Below are positions 51,124-55,393 of a DNA stretch of 55,393 bases, piece by piece (the stretch's first letter is position 1; every line of letters begins with the position of its first letter). The position numbers and the translations under genes are program-made. The DNA is taken from NCBI GenBank assembly GCA_903839875.1, contig CAIMDZ010000011.1:1-55393 (forward strand). Reading direction: 5' to 3'. Source of the DNA: an uncultured Bacteroidota bacterium (GTDB lineage: Bacteria; Bacteroidota; Bacteroidia; Chitinophagales; Chitinophagaceae). The notes under the pieces were generated by a model. It was not told the DNA's origin, ran no database searches, and saw nothing but the letters and a program-made list of their open reading frames with translations.

Positions 51124-53466
51124 TTAGAATTTAAAGTTATAAGAAATAGAGGGTACCCAACGGAACAATGAGGTCTGTACTGCCTGTGTTCTGTTAGGGT
51201 CATTTGGGTCTGTCTGGAATGTGATGGTATAGGGGTTTTCGCGGCCATAGGCATTATAAAGCCCGATGGTAAGTTCAGAAGAAAACTTCTTATGTTTCTT
51301 TAATTGTTTGGTGGCGCTTATATCAAGCCGGTTGTATGGCGGCATACGCCCGCCGTTTCTTTCGGTGTAAAGCAGGTAGTTGTTGTTTACCGGATAATTT
51401 CCGGGAAATCCGTTATTCAGAGTGTACTTGCCGCCGGGGAAGGTAACCGCATTGCCGGTATAATAAACAAAATCCGCCGAGACTGTCCATTTGGATGATA
51501 ATTTATAAATGCCTACCACCGACAGGTCATGTGTTCTGTCCTGCCTTGCAGCGTACCACGAATCATGGTTGATGCCATTGATCTGGAGTTCGGTGCGCGA
51601 CAATGTATAAGATATCCATCCGGTGAATTTACCGGCTTTTTTCTGGAAGTAACATTCAATGCCATAAGCTCGTCCGTGACCAAACAAAAGTTCCGGTTCT
51701 ATTGGTTTATTGTTTACAATATCAGCATCGTCTCTATAGTCAATCTCGTTTTGCATATACTTATAATAGCCTTCCACGCTAAATTCATAATTATCATTTT
51801 TAAGGCTGCGGAAATAACCTATAGAAACCTGGTCGGCGATCTCAGGTTTAATAATATTATTCGAAGCCACCCATTTATCGGTAGGGTTGCTGGATAAGGA
51901 ATTGCTAATCAGGTGCAGGTACTGGGAGTTGTGGGTATAAGACCCTTTAATAGAAGACACATCGTTTAGAATATAACTGCCCGACAATCGCGGTTCAGGG
52001 ACAACATAGGTTTTCACGATCTGCCCGGAGCCATAGTGGAGGGTATCTATGATATTTCCGCTGGCATTTAAATCATAAAGGTTGGAGCCGCCCAGAACAG
52101 AAAAAGCGCTGAAACGGATACCGTAATCTATATTCCATTTTTTTGATGCTTTCCAGCTATTGGTTATGTAAATGGCATTTTCCCAGCTATGGTTATCGGG
52201 TTGGTTGTAAGTGGTGATGCCGGTTCCGGTTACTTCCCCGGGAGTGATGGTATGATATACCGAGCTAAACCCGAAACGTATAGAGTTGCTTGGGTTGGCA
52301 AACAATTCCAGCTCTTCTTTCAGGTTCCAGTCCCGGATACCGGAAAAGATGTTGGCGCTGAGGCCGGAATTGTTCACATTGATATTATAGCTGTAATCGC
52401 TGTAAATAAGCGAGAGGTTCGAAAACAGTTTATCATTGATGAGGTGGTTCCAGCGGAGTGTTCCGGTTGCATTGCCCCAGTTGATACCGAAGAGCGTGCC
52501 AACACCCAGGTCGTCCCTGCCAAAATAACCTGATAAATATAGCCTGTCTTTCTTCGACAGTTTATAGTTCAGTTTTGTATTCAGGTCATAAAAGTAAAGC
52601 CTGCTTTTCTTCAGGGTAGTATCGCTCGATAGTTTCAGGAAAAGGTCGGCATAAGTGCGCCTGGCTGTGATCAGGAAAGAGCCTTCGTCTTTTACTATCG
52701 GACCTTCTATGTTAAGCTTTGATGAGATCAGGCCAATACCGCCACTAACGTGGTAATCCTGGTTGTTGCCGTCGTTCATTTTTACATCCAGCACACTCGA
52801 TAGCCTGCCACCATATTGTGCCGGAGCGGTACCCCTGTAAATGGTAACATCTTTGATGGCATCAGAATTAAAAACAGAAAAGAAGCCCAATAAATGGGAA
52901 GGATTGTAAACAAGGGCTTCATCAAGTAAGATCAGGTTTTGGTCGCCTGCTCCTCCCCGCACGTAAAAACCACTGCCGCCATCACCTGCAGGCAAAATAC
53001 CGGGTAGTAGCTGAATAGTTTTCATTATGTCCTTTTCTCCAAACAGCACCGGCAGCATGTTGATGTCTTTAATGTTCAGTTTATCCATACCCATCTGGGC
53101 CGAGGTTATTTTATTTGTTTTGCCGGTTATTGTCACTTCCGAAAGTTCCGCCGACAATAATTCCAGCGATATATTCAGATTGCTGCTTTTATCGGGGGTG
53201 ACGTTTGCTTCCTGTTCTTTGTAGCCTGTATAGCCTATCAGCAGTTTATAATTCCCGGACGGCAGTGTTAAAGAATAAAACCCATACTCGTTGGTTATGG
53301 TTCCTGTTGAAGGCTTATCAGCAACTTTTATGGTAGCGCCAATAAGCAGCTCTCCTGTTTTCTTATCTTTTACATTGCCGCTGACTGTAAATTTACTTTG
53401 TGCGCCTGCATGAAAAGAAAATGCTAAAAAAGCAAAGGCAATGATGGTTCTCAGATAATTACTCAT
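51124..53466 (-). CDS. TonB-dependent receptor with carboxypeptidase-like N-terminal domain
   Basis: From the ATG at 53466 the protein is 780 aa with a signal peptide (MSNYLRTIIAFAFLAFSFHA). A CarboxypepD_reg domain (about 25-110) is followed by a plug (about 120-225; PGILPAGDGGSGFYVRGGAGD, LLDEALVYNPSHLLGFFSVF) and a barrel ending SISYNFKF. It forms a surface uptake pair with the DUF4249 lipoprotein. The upstream promoter carries TGA-N6-TCA exactly 36.5 bp above a TACATTTG -7 element, as at the stress cluster 35 kb away, so it may belong to that regulon. Substrate unknown. Confidence 0.88.
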   Translation of the reverse strand: MSNYLRTIIAFAFLAFSFHAGAQSKFTVSGNVKDKKTGELLIGATIKVADKPSTGTITNEYGFYSLTLPSGNYKLLIGYTGYKEQEANVTPDKSSNLNISLELLSAELSEVTITGKTNKITSAQMGMDKLNIKDINMLPVLFGEKDIMKTIQLLPGILPAGDGGSGFYVRGGAGDQNLILLDEALVYNPSHLLGFFSVFNSDAIKDVTIYRGTAPAQYGGRLSSVLDVKMNDGNNQDYHVSGGIGLISSKLNIEGPIVKDEGSFLITARRTYADLFLKLSSDTTLKKSRLYFYDLNTKLNYKLSKKDRLYLSGYFGRDDLGVGTLFGINWGNATGTLRWNHLINDKLFSNLSLIYSDYSYNINVNNSGLSANIFSGIRDWNLKEELELFANPSNSIRFGFSSVYHTITPGEVTGTGITTYNQPDNHSWENAIYITNSWKASKKWNIDYGIRFSAFSVLGGSNLYDLNASGNIIDTLHYGSGQIVKTYVVPEPRLSGSYILNDVSSIKGSYTHNSQYLHLISNSLSSNPTDKWVASNNIIKPEIADQVSIGYFRSLKNDNYEFSVEGYYKYMQNEIDYRDDADIVNNKPIEPELLFGHGRAYGIECYFQKKAGKFTGWISYTLSRTELQINGINHDSWYAARQDRTHDLSVVGIYKLSSKWTVSADFVYYTGNAVTFPGGKYTLNNGFPGNYPVNNNYLLYTERNGGRMPPYNRLDISATKQLKKHKKFSSELTIGLYNAYGRENPYTITFQTDPNDPNRTQAVQTSLFRWVPSISYNFKF

Positions 53467-53546
53467 TATATACTTTATAGATGATAAACCATGCAATTTA
53501 GGAACAATAACTTATCCTGTCATTGTTTATTGTGCTTTACTCCCTG

Positions 53547-53589
53547 CAAATGTATCAGAATGTGGTAGCTTCCTGATTGAAAGAAATCA
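53547..53589 (-). promoter_or_regulatory. TonB receptor promoter: Crp/Fnr-type box 36.5 bp above a -7 element
   Basis: TGA-AAGAAA-TCA (53578-53589) has both outer triplets of the TGAY-N4-RTCA box. On the minus strand TACATTTG (53554 to 53547) fits TAnnTTTG. Spacing from box centre to the last base is exactly 36.5 bp, and the ATG lies 81 bp downstream. Confidence 0.5.
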
Positions 53590-53680
53590 CGTAAAAAAAC
53601 AAATGCGTCAAATTGAAAACCCAAAGTTGTAATCATAGAACAAAAGCCACATGCGTGGTCCCCCGTGGGGGGTCAGGGGC

Positions 53681-54706
53681 TTATTGGCCTAGCATCTGCC
53701 CCACCATTTCCTTCAGTAACTCCTTATCACCCGCCGTACTCTTGATTCCTACAGCCATGGTGTTGTATTTTGCCAGCAGCATCAGGCAGCGTTCCACCCG
53801 GTGCAGGGGCCAGTTTTGGGTTGCGGCGATGATACTCTTTACAAACCAGGGCGACATACCAATAGCTGCTGCAGCATCTTTATCAGATTTTCCCTTTACG
53901 AAACTGGCGATGTAAAGCCTGTTGAAATGGGTATATAAAGAGGCCACAAGCAGTGGCATAGGAGCTGCCTTGGTATTAGCAAGGAAGTAGGTGAGCATTT
54001 TATAAAACTTATCGGCATCATTGCCGGTAAGCGCAACCGGAAAATCGAAAATGTTGTATTCCTTGCTGATGCCTATGTATTTTTGTATCAGGTCGGAAGT
54101 GAGTTTCTTTTCACCGGGAATATTGATGCGCACCTTTTCTATTTCGTTGGCTATTTTCTGCAGGTCGCTGCCCAGGTAGGAAGCCAGTGTTTCTGCTTCC
54201 TTCTGGCCGATCTGGAAATTAATATCGCTACCATAATCCATGATCCAGGCGGGCAGGGTCTCGTCCTTAATCTTGTCTGATGTGAATCGTACCCCCTTGT
54301 CCTTGATCCTTTTTGCAAACCTGGTGGTGCCATCTACTTTTTTGAACGGATGCTCGATCAGGAAAATAGTGGTGGGCGATGGATGCTCTATATAGGGGAT
54401 CATGGAATTAAGCCCTTTCATATCATCTTTTCCACCTTTGAGCGATGCGGCATCTTTCAGTATCACTACCTGCTTTTCGGCAAACATTGGGAAGCGCCTG
54501 CAGGCATTGTTCACTTCGTTCCACTCCACATCCTTGCCATACAAGACGATCAGGTTAAAGTCGCGCTCGGCAGGGGTGAGTATCTCATTCTCAAACCATG
54601 AAGAGATCATGTCTAAGTAATATGGTTCCTCGCCGTCTATCAGGTAGACGGGGGCAAACTGTTTTAGCTGGATTGACTGGTATATCTTTTTAAGTTCTGC
54701 TGTCAT
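53681..54706 (-). CDS. holA: DNA polymerase III subunit delta
   Basis: The 341-aa clamp-loader subunit opens the sliding clamp. The family start is clear (LKKIYQSIQLKQFAPVYLIDGEEPYYLD), then CRRFPMFAEKQVVILKDA, and the later EIEKVRINIPG, NIFDFPVALTGNDADKFYKM and GMSPWFVKSIIAATQNWP. Length is normal. This is a housekeeping gene and anchors the window as chromosomal. A CAGTTGGCAG repeat lies just upstream. Confidence 0.92.
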   Translation of the reverse strand: MTAELKKIYQSIQLKQFAPVYLIDGEEPYYLDMISSWFENEILTPAERDFNLIVLYGKDVEWNEVNNACRRFPMFAEKQVVILKDAASLKGGKDDMKGLNSMIPYIEHPSPTTIFLIEHPFKKVDGTTRFAKRIKDKGVRFTSDKIKDETLPAWIMDYGSDINFQIGQKEAETLASYLGSDLQKIANEIEKVRINIPGEKKLTSDLIQKYIGISKEYNIFDFPVALTGNDADKFYKMLTYFLANTKAAPMPLLVASLYTHFNRLYIASFVKGKSDKDAAAAIGMSPWFVKSIIAATQNWPLHRVERCLMLLAKYNTMAVGIKSTAGDKELLKEMVGQMLGQ

Positions 54707-54734
54707 GGGAATGAGGATGCAATTTAATCAAAAA

Positions 54735-54770
54735 GTTTGCAGTTGGCAGTTTGCGGCATAGTTTGCCGGC
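54735..54770. repeat. Degenerate GTTTGCAGTTGGCAG repeat
   Basis: GTTTGCAGTTGGCAGTTTGC and the following bases are imperfect copies of the unit seen at 40693 and (reversed) 44104. It lies 29 bp upstream of the holA start. Confidence 0.5.
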
Positions 54771-54887
54771 ATTGGAATCAGATTTGTGACCGGTAAAAGT
54801 AAAATTTATTGAATTCTTCTTTCTTTTGACCCGGAACCTATGCTGAAACAGCGAAATTATTTTATTTTCATAACTTAGTTCTGCCAT

Positions 54888-55219
54888 CTGTTTAAAAACA
54901 TCTTCGGGGTAGTATTGGTTTCAATAGTTCTTTTAAACCAGCCATTGTATGCTATTACAAGGCATGCCCTCATTTTTGCTATTGGCAATTACCCTGAAAA
55001 GAAGAACGGCTGGGTAACCCTTGAGCGCATGAGGGATTCATTGATGCTGCATCTGGAATCACTGGTTAATAATTCGTATAACCTGACCCGCGGTTTTGAG
55101 GGGTATACCGAAGCCGCAGATTGTACCACGAGTTCTGTTTCATTTACAATAAAAAGGTAACAAACGATTCCCCGGAAATCTTTAAAGTAACGTATTATTT
55201 CAGAATAAAAAACGTGTAA
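54888..55219 (+). pseudogene. Decayed secreted caspase-like gene
   Basis: An open frame from 54879 encodes a signal-peptide-like stretch (GVVLVSIVLLNQPLYA) followed by ITRHALIFAIGNYPEKKNGW, which matches the start of caspase-family (peptidase C14) domains where ALIVAIG-x-Y precedes the first loop. The catalytic His and Cys regions are missing. The frame ends at TAA near 55158, and another frame continues with NKKVTNDSPEIFKVTYYFRI up to TAA at 55217-55219. No ATG starts either part. It looks like the fused ends of a deleted gene. Confidence 0.5.
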
Positions 55220-55393
55220 AAAAAAGGTTTTTTAACACGGTATTGTTATCTACCAGGTATTCTATTTATATCTGTTATCTCATAGGTCTGGCACCTCTGA
55301 CAAGATGTGAAAGCTGTAGGAATTCCATACTAAAAACATCAAAGAATGAGAGAAATATCCTGAACCATATTATTTTCTGTCCGGAAAAAGACA
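55220..55393. other. Window end with no supported gene
   Basis: Short open frames only; no domain, hairpin or repeat stands out. Confidence 0.35.

Overview
The window reads as chromosomal DNA of a member of the Bacteroidota, probably Chitinophagales or a close relative. The basis is several proteins ending in type IX secretion (T9SS) sorting domains, TonB receptors paired with DUF4249 lipoproteins, an ECF sigma / anti-sigma pair, TAnnTTTG promoter elements, a DUF4468 protein, and tyrosine breakdown through HPPD and homgentisate dioxygenase. No rRNA, tRNA or CRISPR array was found.

Layout. 5-6103: a small integrative element bounded by a 23-bp direct repeat, with a tyrosine recombinase, an excisionase-like HTH protein, a strongly folded spacer and unrecognised cargo, including a free-standing IF-2 N-terminal-like protein. 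6.1-11.5 kb: secreted and lipoprotein genes, one broken by an in-frame stop, and a periplasmic protein made of four Cache domains. 11.5-20.6 kb: a stress region with FtsH, a PAS histidine kinase with a REC-Crp response regulator, a frameshifted BON protein, Hsp20, a small lipoprotein, a methyltransferase, a DUF2889 protein, a broken lipoprotein and a cytochrome c. 20.6-23.3 kb: a TonB receptor with an HMA metal-binding protein. 23.4-25.2 kb: an IS110-family element with a readable candidate bridge RNA. 25.4-40.6 kb: an ECF sigma factor, a trans-envelope anti-sigma/beta-barrel protein and three T9SS-secreted Ig-like proteins (2018, 1376 and 558 aa). 40.6-55.4 kb: rhomboid protease, GNAT, tyrosine catabolism (hpd, hmgA) split by an Rpn-like nuclease, DUF4375, a CocE-type hydrolase, a TonB receptor with DUF4249 lipoprotein, holA and a decayed caspase-like gene.

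Three regulatory or RNA systems stand out. (1) A palindrome TGA-N6-TCA of Crp/Fnr type is centred exactly 36.5 bp upstream of the last base of a -7 element at five promoters (BON, Hsp20, small lipoprotein, cytochrome c, a distant TonB receptor), with related arrangements before the kinase/REC-Crp operon and the four-Cache gene. This suggests a regulon of the REC-Crp protein. (2) The ECF sigma operon and the two giant T9SS genes share CTAACATT-N14-CGCCTA, which looks like an ECF promoter, so the sigma factor probably drives surface-adhesin production. (3) The leader of the IS110 element folds into three hairpins whose loops match the reconstructed target and donor junctions, which sets the element ends at base precision. 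Three genes are broken by single changes (two in-frame stops, one frameshift). Real decay and sequence error cannot be told apart from this sequence alone.
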